Below, piece after piece: positions 1 to 9,400 of a stretch of DNA of 15,579 nucleotides (the first letter of the stretch is position 1; every line of letters begins with the position of its first letter). The position numbers were made by a program, and so were the translations under genes. This DNA is from Micractinium sp. NFX-FRZ. Taxonomy: Eukaryota; Chlorophyta; Trebouxiophyceae; Chlorellales; Chlorellaceae. The DNA is taken from positions 1 through 15,579 of the forward strand of contig JAPTJF010000763.1 in assembly GCA_029339195.1 (NCBI GenBank). The letters run 5' to 3'. Below the pieces are notes generated by a model. It did no database searches. It worked only from the letters and a program-made list of their open reading frames with translations, and was not told where the DNA came from.

Positions 1-115
1 GCCTGCCAGACAACTGACTGGCTGTGCGGGGGCCACGCCAAGGTCTACGCTGCGCTGGCGGCACTGCATCCCGTCACTGTATGCCTCATAGTTTACTCCA
101 CTTTCTCGCTGGTAA

Positions 116-120
116 TTACA
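116..120 (-). terminator. UGUAA polyadenylation motif of the VOC/DUF2256 unit
   Basis: TTACA on the plus strand reads TGTAA on the minus strand, about 145 nt after the VOC stop. UGUAA is the usual green-algal poly(A) signal. By eye it is the first such motif downstream of the DUF2256 stop on this strand. Sequence beyond it, positions 1-115, shows nothing I can assign. Confidence 0.55.
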
Positions 121-264
121 CACAGAGCACAGGTCAGAAGACAGGTCCGACCAGCACAACCAAACGCAACGCACAGGATGCCTCGAATCCAAGCTGGCGC
201 GGGGTGCAGGTTGGGGGGCTCGCTAGCGGGGCTCCCAGCAGGGCCCATTCGCCTCTGGCAAGCG

Positions 265-2690
265 TCAGGCGATCCCAAAGTCTGGCCGGTTGTAGAGGGG
301 CCGCAGGAAGCCGGGGTGGTGGAGCGAGCGCACCTCGTGCCCCAGGCAGTACAGCAGCTGGCCACGTGTACCGCTGGCGTCGTCCAGGCACACCACGTCC
401 TGCACAGAATAATGGGAATAATGCAGTATGGTGGTGCCAAGGGGGATGGGCGCACTGTGTTGTAGCCAAGGGGTGCAGCTTCAGGGGCGGGGCAGCGTGT
501 GTCAGGGGTGTACACCGACCACCACAGGCCTGCTGCCAGCGCTCCCTCCCTCCTCCCTCCCTGTGCTCCCCTCCCCGCCCCGCCCCCTCCCCACCCCTCC
601 CTCCGCCTCCCCGTGCCTGCTTGCCTTGAACCTAAACTGCCGGTTGGCCAGCGCCGCCTCCAGGTCGGGCGACTTGTCCCGATACGGGTGGTCCAACAAG
701 TTGATGCCCAGCCCCAGGGCGGCCTGGTAGGCGGGGGAGAAGCGGGCGATGTAGAAGGCCACGTGCCAGCCGCTCCACAGGCGCGCCGCGGCCTGCGCAC
801 GGGTCGGCACACGTGGGGTGATGTGGTGAGCGGACGGGGAGTAAGGTGGAGCAGCGGCAGCGGGCGGAGCAGGCCGGGGATGGCGGCAGTGGGGAGGCAG
901 GCACAGCTGGCGGGCTGGCAGCGCTGGCAGCGTTGGCAGGCAGGTGCACGTGGCGCGCCAGCGCAGGGCCCAGGTATGGGCAGGAAGCGGGGCGGGCGCT
1001 GCCCCGCAGCGGGTGTCGCCTGCCTGCTCACACCACCCGCGCGGCAGCCGCCCAATTAGGTGCATCCCCAAGCGCCCGCCCCACCTCTGCCGAGTGCTCC
1101 CCCAGGGAAGCATCCTCGGTGAAGCGCAGGCGGGAGCCCGGCCCCAGGTACACGGAACACTCGGCGGGGGCGGGGGCGGGGGTGGGCCCCAGACCGCTGC
1201 TGCCGCTGCTGCTGCTGCTGCCGCCTAAGTTGCTGCTGCCGCCGCCCTCCTCCTCCACCCTGGCCCCCAGCAGTTCACTATAGAACCGGCCAATGAGGTG
1301 GGCGGTGCCTGCGGGGCAGAGGGCGGGGCCCCCGGCCGGGGGAGGAGTCATGCAGAGGTCGGTGGGTGAGAGAGGTAGGCCGCGCAGGTAATGGGGCCTC
1401 CATCCACCTGCACCGAAACCCGCCTACACTCCCCTCTGCCTTGATGCTTGCCCTGCTCGCCCTGCCTGCCCGCATGCACGTGCGCCCTGCCCGCCCGCCT
1501 GCCTGGCCCCCATTCCCTGCCAAGCCCTGGCTGGTAGGTGGGTGCTCACCAGGGAAGCAGGGCAGCCGCAGCTCCGGGATGCCCGCTGCGCATGGGAAGC
1601 CGGGGGTGGCGTCCTGCAGCAAAAAGCGCTGGCCCCAGGGACACGTGACAGCGATGCTGCCTATGCTGCCGCCACCGCCGCTACTGCTGCTGCCGCTGCT
1701 GCATCCTCCGCTGTGCTGCTGTGCCTGCTGTGGTTGGTGCTGCGCCAGCTGGAAGCTGAACTGGGTGCCGCTCAGCAGAGGCTCCAGCCTGGCCAGGCGC
1801 TCGGCGGCGCGCTGCAGGCTGCCGCTGCCAGCGGGCGGCAGCTGCAGCACGATTGTGCCTCCCGTGCTCTGGTGCGGGCCCTTGATGACGTGCAGCTGCT
1901 GCCGCCCGATGTTGTACCTTGGGGGGGGGGGAGGAGGGAGAGGAGGATGGATGAGTGTGAGCGTGATGAAGAGGAAAGGGGGTAGGGGAGGAGGGGTGGG
2001 AAGGTGGGTGAGTCTGGGGCAGGAGACTGTAAAGTATGATACAAGTGAGATGCACAGCGGAAGATTGGGACAGCTGAGCTACAAAACAAGTGCAAAAGGC
2101 AGGCGGTCAAGCTGCCAGGCTGGTAGGGCAGGCGAGCGTCCAGGCATGCAGGCGTGCGCACCAGGTGACAAAGGGCCCGCCGCGCTGCCAGCCCAGGGTG
2201 TCTGGGTCGGGTGTGAGGCCCAGGCCCTCGGAATAAAACACACGGGCCAGGTCCAGGTCAGGCACCTGTGGCCAACAAGGGGCAGGGGGTGGGGGTGGAG
2301 GGTTAAAGGGGAGGAAAGATGGCAAGGGGGGAGGGGGGAGGCAGCACGGGCCTCTGCATGGGAAGGGGGCAGAAGCCCCAGGGAGGAGGGGTGCAGGAGG
2401 CCAGCAGCGGATGTAAGCATGCAGGCAAAGGTGCACGTCCTCTTCGTACCAGTTGCACAAACTTAATGCTCCCCATGACCCGTCTGCTTCCCACATCCCT
2501 GGAACCTGCGTGTGAGTCTCACTTCCAGGTTCACATGCTCAAGATGCACAGCATTGCCCACGTCCTGCACGCTGCTGCTGCCGCTGCTGCAGGGTGCGTG
2601 TTCAGGGCTGGTCGGCGCCCCCGCTGCCGCCGCTGCTGCCGCCGCTGCTCCGCCGCCGCCTGCATCGCTCCGAGCAGTACTTGACCTCAT
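265..2690 (-). CDS. Two-module glyoxalase/VOC superfamily protein (5' end uncertain)
   Basis: Six exons read on the minus strand: 2690-2523, 2265-2162, 1917-1550, 1308-1037, 792-625, 399-265 (TGA at 267-265). They total 1215 nt, or 404 aa, with every junction in phase. The first VOC module starts with [19 protein letters not shown] (about residues 49-67) and continues through [21 protein letters not shown] second one includes [41 protein letters not shown] and the C-terminal [22 protein letters not shown] proteins are built from paired beta-alpha-beta-beta-beta modules and are often metal-dependent lyases, isomerases or dioxygenases. Substrate and metal ligands cannot be assigned here. Ser/Gly/Gln-rich inserts interrupt both modules. 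The ATG at 2690 lies inside the upstream DUF2256 frame and would give an Ala-rich N-terminus. Alternatively, the exon at 3114-2975 splices in phase to an acceptor before 2586, giving a transit-peptide form of 416 aa. The 1036/793 intron donor (CGG|GTGGTG) is weak and uncertain, and the last intron needs a GC donor. Confidence 0.8.
400..624 (-). other. GC-AG intron in the VOC gene
   Basis: The exon ends TTCAAG and is followed by GCAAGC; the acceptor is CTGTGCAG. No GT donor near this point keeps frame. The nearest, AG|GTTCAA 7 nt upstream, would shift the reading out of the conserved DVVCLDD segment. The GC donor joins FRFK to [10 protein letters not shown] in phase 0. Confidence 0.7.
2570..2668 (-). 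repeat. GCG/CAG-type trinucleotide-rich tract in overlapping frames
   Basis: Imperfect GCGGCAGCAG-type repeats encode a Ser/Gly tail in the DUF2256 frame and a poly-Ala stretch in the VOC frame. Similar CTG/CCG-rich tracts at about 1195-1255 and 1660-1705 encode the Ser/Gly inserts of the VOC protein. Such tracts are prone to length change and to assembly errors. Confidence 0.6.
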
Positions 2691-3114
2691 CCCAAACCTT
2701 CTCCCATTTCTTCCGCCACTCAAAGGGCCTGCAGGGTGTGGGTTCGGGAAGCGGCGGTGGAGGAGCGGCGGGCTGAAGGCAGGCTGAAGGCGGGAGGTGT
2801 GGTCTGCCTGGCAAAGCTTTCACTGTTTTTCACAGAAAGCAGACGCTCATTGGAGGCCCTAAGTGGGTGGACACACCAGCAACAGCTAAATTTCAGCAGC
2901 TGCGCCGCTGGCAACGAAGCGGCAGCCGTGAGCGGCACCAGCAGGCGCCCAGGCGAGCAGGGGCGTTTGCGCACCGTCCACACACTGCGCATACTTTGGT
3001 GTCCTTCTGTGCGCCACCACGGCCGCCTTTTGCGTGGACGGTGAGCGGCGCGCGGCCCAAAGCGACGGGCGCTCTGCACAGCACTGGTACGCGAGCGACA
3101 TGGCTCCAAGACAT
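2602..3114 (-). CDS. DUF2256 zinc-knuckle protein, predicted plastid-targeted
   Basis: Two exons, 3114-2975 and 2728-2602, encode 88 aa. The intron 2974-2729 is GT-AG and splits the Arg47 codon. The core reads VCAVCG (41-46), then [19 protein letters not shown] (47-65), then SERCRRRR. This is the full DUF2256 signature: two Cys pairs (C42/C45 and C65/C69) that could bind one zinc, flanking a Trp/Lys-rich middle. DUF2256 proteins are small and of unknown function, and are known in bacteria including cyanobacteria. Residues 1-34 carry several Arg and no acidic residues, and contain VHAK, which resembles a chloroplast transit peptide cleavage zone. The tail is a Ser/Gly repeat. An in-frame upstream ATG at 3291 exists, but 3114 was preferred because the following residues look transit-like. 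There is no UGUAA between this stop and the VOC exons, so the two probably share a transcript. The domain call is firm; plastid location is an inference. Confidence 0.82.
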
Positions 3115-4172
3115 GCCCTTGTTATTGAATTGAACGAGGAGGGACCCACATCGGCGTGCATGGCCGGTGATCGCTACTTGTATGGTGCTGCTGCTGCCCC
3201 GCACGCTGAGGTGGCTCAGGTGGCTGGCCGCCGGCTGGCGTGCTACATCACTGCAGCTGTGTGCAGTGCGTTGTACGGAATTGTGATGCATTCTTCAACT
3301 GCGAGCATTCCCTACCTGTTATGACTCTGCATCTCCTGCAACTGAAGCTGCTGCACTGGGGTTGTGCATCACCGGCCACGGTTGCTTCTGAGGGCTTGCA
3401 AAGGTTGCTGTCTCAAACAGTGGCTGGCACAACGTGGAGTGATGAACCCTCAGGCCCTTCAATATCATGTGATAGATCACTGAATACAATAGGGATCGCC
3501 CCACCAGAAGCACTCTGCGTGGATGCCGGCGGCCCAAAGCATGGAGACAGCGCACGCAGCACCTCCATAGGAATAAGCGGCGTGACCCAGCGCTCCCTGC
3601 AAACCAGCCTCATCTATGCATGCGTCCACTCAGCATGATATATGGCAGCGGGCCTGCTAGCTGTGCTCTGTCACCAGCGAGTCTGTCAGTCAGCCTATCA
3701 TGCTGCTCGGCTACAGACGGTGCCCGTAAAAGCGGAGCCGTTATTCCCAAAACAAATCTAAGCAGCTTCACTGAAACATGACATGAAGCTACATTTGGAT
3801 CGGGATTCCTTCAGCAGCATTCTGCGACATGTGATTGAAACCTTGAGTGCAGTGGCGGCTGGTCGGAGGCGGCCGCCGCGGCGGGGACGCCAGCTCACGC
3901 CTGGTGGCAGGATGAAGTGGATCCCTGCCCACCCTGACGCGACCGTGCCGCGCTGCTTGCATCACTCGTGTGCTCACCGTCTGACGTGCCGAGGTGCCCC
4001 AGCCGGGCGCAAGGGTTGTGCGCGGGCTTGAAAGTGTCGGAGGCCGGCACTTGTCTCATTTCCTGGGCGTGTGATTGGTCTTCGCGTGTGCTAGATCGCT
4101 GCCTGCAAGCGCCTGCAAGCTTAACCCAGCCACCCGTGCTGCCCACTGCAGGCCCACCTACCACTGTCGGCG
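3115..4172. promoter_or_regulatory. Divergent intergenic region, probable bidirectional promoter
   Basis: About 1.06 kb separates the start codons of the minus-strand DUF2256/VOC unit and the plus-strand FHA gene. The centre, about 3240-3850, is visibly less GC-rich than the neighbouring genes, and its open frames show no family motif. Immediately before the FHA ATG, CTTAACCCAG and later CCCACTGCAG could be the branch site and acceptor of a 5' UTR intron. I see no clear TATA box, tRNA or repeat. Promoter function is inferred only from position. Confidence 0.4.
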
Positions 4173-5941
4173 ATGCAGCTTTCGTGCAGCTCCCGTGCTC
4201 TGGCCGCCGGCCTGCAGCGGCGAGGTGAGCTGGGGGTGCATCGGGGCAGCCTGAGCCGCCTCAAGACATTAAATGGCTCCTGCAGGCTCCTCCCGCCGCT
4301 GCCGCCACCCGCAACACCCACGTGGCTCACTGCGCCGCCACCATCTCAATCTCTCCCTCGCTGCGTCACTCGCTGCCCTGCAGCCACCAGTGCGCCACGC
4401 TGCCGGCGGTCCAGCCGCCTTTGCGTGGCAGCCAAGCTGGTGCTGACGCCCACGGGCAGCGGGCAGACGGAGCACATTGGGGAGGAGGTGGCGCTGCCGT
4501 CAGCCATCGAGCTCAAGGAGGGGCTGTTTGAGGTGGGTGACCCCTTCCTTGCTGCTGTCTCTAAAGCGTGCGCAGGACCAGGTTGCGTGATGACGAAGCT
4601 GGGTCGGAGGATCGGGCTGGGGGCGGCGAACTGGCCAGCTGGGCATGCCCCTCTGCCCGCCCGCGCGGTACGCAGCTGGCAGGAAGTACGGAACCCGCCC
4701 CCAGAGCCCGCCTCCAAGGCGCACCTGCACCTCACCCTGTCACCCTCCCTTGCTGTGTTGCCCCTGCCTGTGCCCTGTGCCCCCGCCCCTGCCGCAGCTG
4801 GGCCGTGCCGACCCCGCCGACATCGTCATCCCCATCCCCACCATCTCTACTCGGCACGCCATGCTGCGCGTAGCAGACGGGGAGCCCACACCCGCCGGCG
4901 TGCAGGTGTGGCACCGGCAAGAAGGGTGTAGCAACAAGTTGCCGTGGGGGTGGCCATGGGTATGGTGGGGGCTTAGGAGGCGGGAGTGGACTGCGATGCT
5001 CGCAAACCGCGCCCGCCTCTCCCCTCTTCCTCCCTCCTGTCACTTCCCCTCTCTCCCTGGGCCCTCTGCCCTGCTGTGCCATGCTCGCGCCATGTTGACG
5101 ATGAGGGTGGCATGCGGTGCCAATCGGCGCAGGTCACCCAACCGTTCGCCAAAAGCAAAACCCTCGTGAACCGTCCAGCCCATATTCAATCAGTCACCTG
5201 CACCTGCACCCACCCCTCTCAACCCTCCTGCCTGCTCACGATACGTGCGCAACCATCCCCCCACTAACCCTCACCCCCGCAGGTCACCGACCTGGGCAGC
5301 ACCAACGGCACGTTTGTGATGGGGGAGGAGCTGGAGCCGATGAAGGCGGTGAGGCCATGGGAGGGATGCGTGGGAGGGAGGGAGACGAGGAGGCTGGGTG
5401 GTGACAGGACCGGGGGAGAAGTGCAGTTGGCAGGCAGGCCGATGGCCAGGCACTCGAGGAAGGGCAGCAGCGATGAGAGCGGGGAGCTGGAGAGGGTCGG
5501 GGAGGGTGGGAGGGGGATGTGGAAATGGTTGGGGTGGAAATGTTTGGGGGTAGAGGAGATGGGAAGGGGCCTGGGATTGGGGAGGGGGAGCTCAGCAAGG
5601 TTGCTGGGCAGCAAGGTGGTGGGGGAGGGAGGGACAACTCGGGATGGCCATGGAAGGTGAGCTGGTGGCAGGGGCCTTGCCACCAACAGAAGGGGCGGTT
5701 GGCAGCGTGAGGAGGGACGGCAATAGCAACCCCCGACGTTTCCCAACAAGCCGCCTCTCCCGCCCTCCCCTGTGCCCCTGCCCCGCAGGTGGCGCTGCCT
5801 GTGGGCGGCGAGGTCATCTTTGGGGACAAATATTTGGCAGCCTTCCGCCTGGAATGGGTGGAGGAGGACAAGCCCGCAGCCGCTGCTGCCCCAGAGGCGG
5901 CGGCAGAGCCTGCCACCCCCGCGCCTGCCCCAGAGGCGTGA
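4173..5941 (+). CDS. FHA-domain protein with predicted chloroplast transit peptide
   Basis: Five exons, 4173-4224, 4384-4532, 4798-4905, 5283-5348 and 5789-5941, total 528 nt (175 aa). All introns are GT-AG and all phases agree. The N-terminus (MQLSCSSRALAAGLQRR, then Ser/Arg-rich, with VAAK at 32-35) resembles a plastid transit peptide, with cleavage likely near residue 34. The FHA fold follows: KLVLTPTG at the first strand, LGRADPADIVIPIP with conserved Arg70, STRH (84-87) as the SxxH phosphothreonine-binding motif, and DLGSTNGTF (106-114) with the conserved Asn-Gly. FHA domains bind phosphothreonine peptides. The domain fills almost the whole mature protein, and the C-terminus is an Ala/Pro/Glu-rich tail, so it is probably an adaptor rather than an enzyme. 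A plastid phosphopeptide-binding role is inferred. Introns 3 (4906-5282) and 4 (5349-5788) exceed 300 nt; no gene is seen in them. Confidence 0.88.
5349..5660 (+). repeat. Purine-rich tract in FHA intron 4
   Basis: The first ~310 nt of the last FHA intron is strongly biased to G and A on the transcribed-sense strand, with many GGGAGG, GGGGAG and GGTGGGGGAGG blocks. The second part returns to pyrimidine-rich sequence leading to the acceptor CCCCGCAG. There is no coding potential. Confidence 0.5.
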
Positions 5942-6192
5942 GCGCGTCCCTGGCTTGGTTGGCCGCGACCCCCGCTTCTGGCCCCCGTTGTGAGATAGCG
6001 CCACATGTGGCAGCAAGCCCCATTTCCCCCCACCCCCTTGCCCCCTCCCATCACTGCTGGTTCCCTTGTTTGCACTGCGTTTTGATGCCGCCGATTTTGC
6101 CCCCGCTGCGGGGCCCTCCCTCTCTGTAGTTGTCGCCGCTGCCGGAAGCCCCGCTTCCCCACTGGTGTGCTGTGCTCTTGAGCTGCGATGCT

Positions 6193-6197
6193 TGTAA
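6193..6197 (+). terminator. UGUAA polyadenylation motif of the FHA gene
   Basis: TGTAA lies about 250 nt after the FHA stop codon on the same strand. The gap 5942-6466 otherwise holds only the two convergent 3' UTRs. Confidence 0.5.
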
Positions 6198-6274
6198 GCA
6201 CCTGTCTTCGCTCGCAGAGTTGCGCCTTCCAGAGGCTGACAAGCTTATAGCGCCAAAGGTGCAAAGGGAGTACT

Positions 6275-6279
6275 TTACA
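6275..6279 (-). terminator. UGUAA polyadenylation motif of the Smr gene
   Basis: TTACA on the plus strand gives TGTAA on the minus strand about 190 nt after the Smr stop. It sits about 80 nt beyond the FHA gene's motif, so the convergent transcripts may be nearly non-overlapping, depending on the cleavage sites. Confidence 0.5.
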
Positions 6280-6426
6280 GGAGTGAACCGGGGTTTGCAC
6301 ACACCAGGGAGAGGGTAGAAACACGCACTGCTGACCGCGGCGACGCCAGGAGCCAGGACAGTGGCAAGTGCCTGCCACACAAATAGGAGCCAGGGCACAA
6401 ATGCAGGCGGCTTTGGGGCAGCGTAA

Positions 6427-6443
6427 GCGCTAATGCGTAGCGC
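6427..6443 (-). other. Small hairpin in the Smr 3' UTR
   Basis: GCGCTA and TAGCGC, separated by 5 nt, form a perfect 6-bp inverted repeat starting 24 nt after the Smr stop codon. It may be incidental. Confidence 0.3.
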
Positions 6444-6466
6444 AAAAGCGGGGCGAAGAAGAACAT

Positions 6467-9400
6467 TCAGTGTGCAGGTACGAGCGTGGCCTCCACCCAG
6501 CCCCCTCCGTTGGGCGCCTCCACGAAGGGGATGCCCCGCTCTGACAGCAGGCGCACCACCTGCAGGGGCAGGGCGCAAATGGGGCAGGGCAGGGCAGGCA
6601 AGCAGCAGGGTTGACCTCCGGCGCTTGTGAACAGCGGCACTGAACCAGAGACAGCGCTGGCACAGGCACCACCACCTGCAGGCGCTTCCAAAGATATCCA
6701 CAGGCGGTGCGCAGCAGCGGGGCAGGCACGCACAGTCTGGCCTGGGGTTCCATCCGTGCCAGAAGCCTGCCCAGGCAGGCAGCAGGTGAGCCACGGAACA
6801 TGGGACAAGGCTAAGAGCATCCCAAGCAGCGCCCGGCAGCCACCACTGACCTCTGGCTTGATGCGCGCCGCACCCCCGGTGCTGTGCAGCCCCTTGCCGG
6901 TGATGTAGCGCACCACCACGCCGCCGGGGATGGACTGCAGGGGGCAGGCAGAGGGGGCAGAGGGGGCAGGCAGGTGAGCATTGGGGCAGGTGTGGTGGGC
7001 AGGCACAGGGGGCAGGCGGCAGGTGGGCAACACTGGAGATGGGCAGAAACTCCAGGTGAGCTGCTGCTGCCCGCGGCATGGCCTAGCTCGCAGCTCCCCA
7101 CACTGCGCTGTCTCCATCCAGCACTCACAGACCTTAATCGCCCGCACTTCTGGCAGGGTGCGGCGCTCGCCAGCGGGGGCACAGCACACCACGCGAATTT
7201 CAGACCAACCCATCCCAGGCACTCCCGCCCGGCCACCCCGCCACCTCCTCTCCCCCCCACCTCTGGCAGGTTGCGGATGCCGCTCTCCACCGTGCCCAGC
7301 GCATCTGCCACCGTCTGGCCGTGCAGGTCCACTCTGATGTGGGGCAGCCCGTTGGCCGCGTTGCTGCGTGGCGGGGGATGCAGGCAGGGGATGGGGTGAG
7401 GCGTGGGGCAAAGGGAGCTGGGGTGGGCGCATGGGGTGGTCATGTGATAGGGATGGGTGGGCAGGCGCGGTGGGCAGGTTGGCAAGCAGGCACGCGTGCA
7501 GCACTCACACTCGCTTGCTGATGCGGCGGGATGCCTTGCTCTGCTCCTCATGGAACTGCTGGCGGTACTCCCGACCCTGCAGCACAGAAGCAGAACACGA
7601 GGCAGGCACAGCGCACAGTCAGCGTCAGCCAGGCAGCCAGCCTGCTGGTAGAGTGCCTGTGACGCCGCACCTCCTGCCGCTGCCCACGCATGCTGTCTGC
7701 CCCTTGCTGCAAGACACCCTGCTTGACAAGTGAGATCAGGGCATCGCTGCTGCAGCGGAAGCAGCGGTGGCCCAGCCCGCTGCTAACCCAACTCACCCGC
7801 ATGCTGAGCTCTGTGGCAGCAGTGTGGTCGCCCCGCGCGTGCGCCTCTGCTGCCAGCTCGAAGCAGCGCCGGTAGGCCTGCTCCAACCGCTGCGCCTGAG
7901 CGCGCTCTTGCTGCAGCGGGGTGAGGCGGCAGCGGGGAGGCAGCGCTGGGCAGATGCCCCTGGGCTTGCAGGCCAGGGACAGGCAAGCAGGCTGCACGTG
8001 TGATGCTGCTGCACTGCTGTTCAGCATTCCATTGCTCTCCCCCTACTCAGTCCCATGAGACCGCTGCTGGCTCCCCGTGGACTTGAAATGTAATTGATTG
8101 ATTGATTGATTAAACCAAACACCCAGCACATTAAGGCGACCAGCCCAAGTCACAGTCTCACCTCATAGATGGTCTGGTTGCGCAGGTAGGTGGCCTCAGA
8201 CAGCGACAGCGCTGCTGGCGGTGCGCTGGGCTGCTCCGCCGCTGGCGGTGAGCGCGGCAGCCCCGGCGGTGCACTGGGCATTGGCGAGCCTGCCGCGCTG
8301 CCGCTGGTGGTGCTGCGCGGCGGCAGCGGCACGGGGCGCGGCAGCGCCGCGGCCAGGCCAGCAGGCACCTTTGGCAGCGGGTGAGCCGCAGGCGAGGGCT
8401 CCACCTCCACCTCTGTGTAACCCGCCTCCCTCATTGTGCGGCGAGCAGACGCCAGGTCATAGCTGCAGGCAGCCAACGCAGCCTGCAAGGGAAGCAGCGT
8501 GGGGTCCGTTGCCGGACAGCAGACGGGAGGACAGGGCGTGGGTAACGTGCTGCGCGGCAACCTGGGCGGGGCGGGGCACCACGCGCTGGCCTTCACAGCA
8601 CAGGGCCGACTCGTTGCCAAGACAGTGCATCAAGCCAGCGCCAAGCCAGCGCAGGTCAAGCCAGTACGGCAGCAGCCGGCAGCGCACCTCCAGCGCCTCG
8701 GGCAGCACCCCAGGGAAGCGCCGCGCCAGGTGCTGCACCTTGGGCCGCACGTGCTGCGGCAGGCTGCTGTCGCTGCGGGCCTGGGGCTCGGGCGGCGCCA
8801 CGGCAGCGGCGGGGACACTTGCAGCCGCCGCTGCCGCGCTGTGCGCGCCGCCGTTCAACCCCCTGCCCACGTCCTCTGCTGCAAACGTGCGCAGCAGGTC
8901 GGCGGCAGCAAAAAGGCTGCCATCGCAGGCCGCCAGTGCAGCAGCCACCTCCTGCGCTGCAATGAACTTGAACTCAGCCCGCAGCAGCTCCTCCTTCTCC
9001 TTCAGAGGCAGCTCATCCTCGCCCTCTGGGGACAGCGGGCGCCCCGCTGCACAGCCTTGCGCGGTGAGCGGCAGGGTGGCAGGGAACACGCCGTGCTCCA
9101 TGCCCGCCAGCTCCTCTGCAGTCAGCCCCGCCTCCCAGCTGCTGCCCGCCGCGCCGCCGGCCCGCACCGCATCCTCGTCGTCACTCCCACTGCTGAAAGA
9201 CTCCCACCCCAGCGCATCAGGCAAGCCAGCGTCGCTGCCCCCCTCCCCCGAAGCGTTCTCCACGCAGGAGGAGAGCATGATGAGCTGGTCCAGCCCCGAC
9301 TGAGGCGCGTCACTGTACCGCTGCAGCACGTCGCCCACCACCTGAGGCAGGAGGGCAGGCAGGGGCAGCAGGGGGACAGTGTGAATGTCACGGCTGGAAC

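Noticed and set aside
93..1055. Minus-strand 320-codon frame overlapping the VOC 3' exons
   Set aside because: It reads through two introns and is out of frame with the conserved VOC segments.
1366..2466. Plus-strand open frame of 366 codons antisense to the VOC gene
   Set aside because: It is low-complexity, crosses VOC exons and introns, and has no recognisable motif; the VOC reading on the other strand is phase-consistent.
3240..3638. Open frames on both strands in the divergent spacer
   Set aside because: They have AT-shifted composition and no motif or splice signals consistent with a gene.
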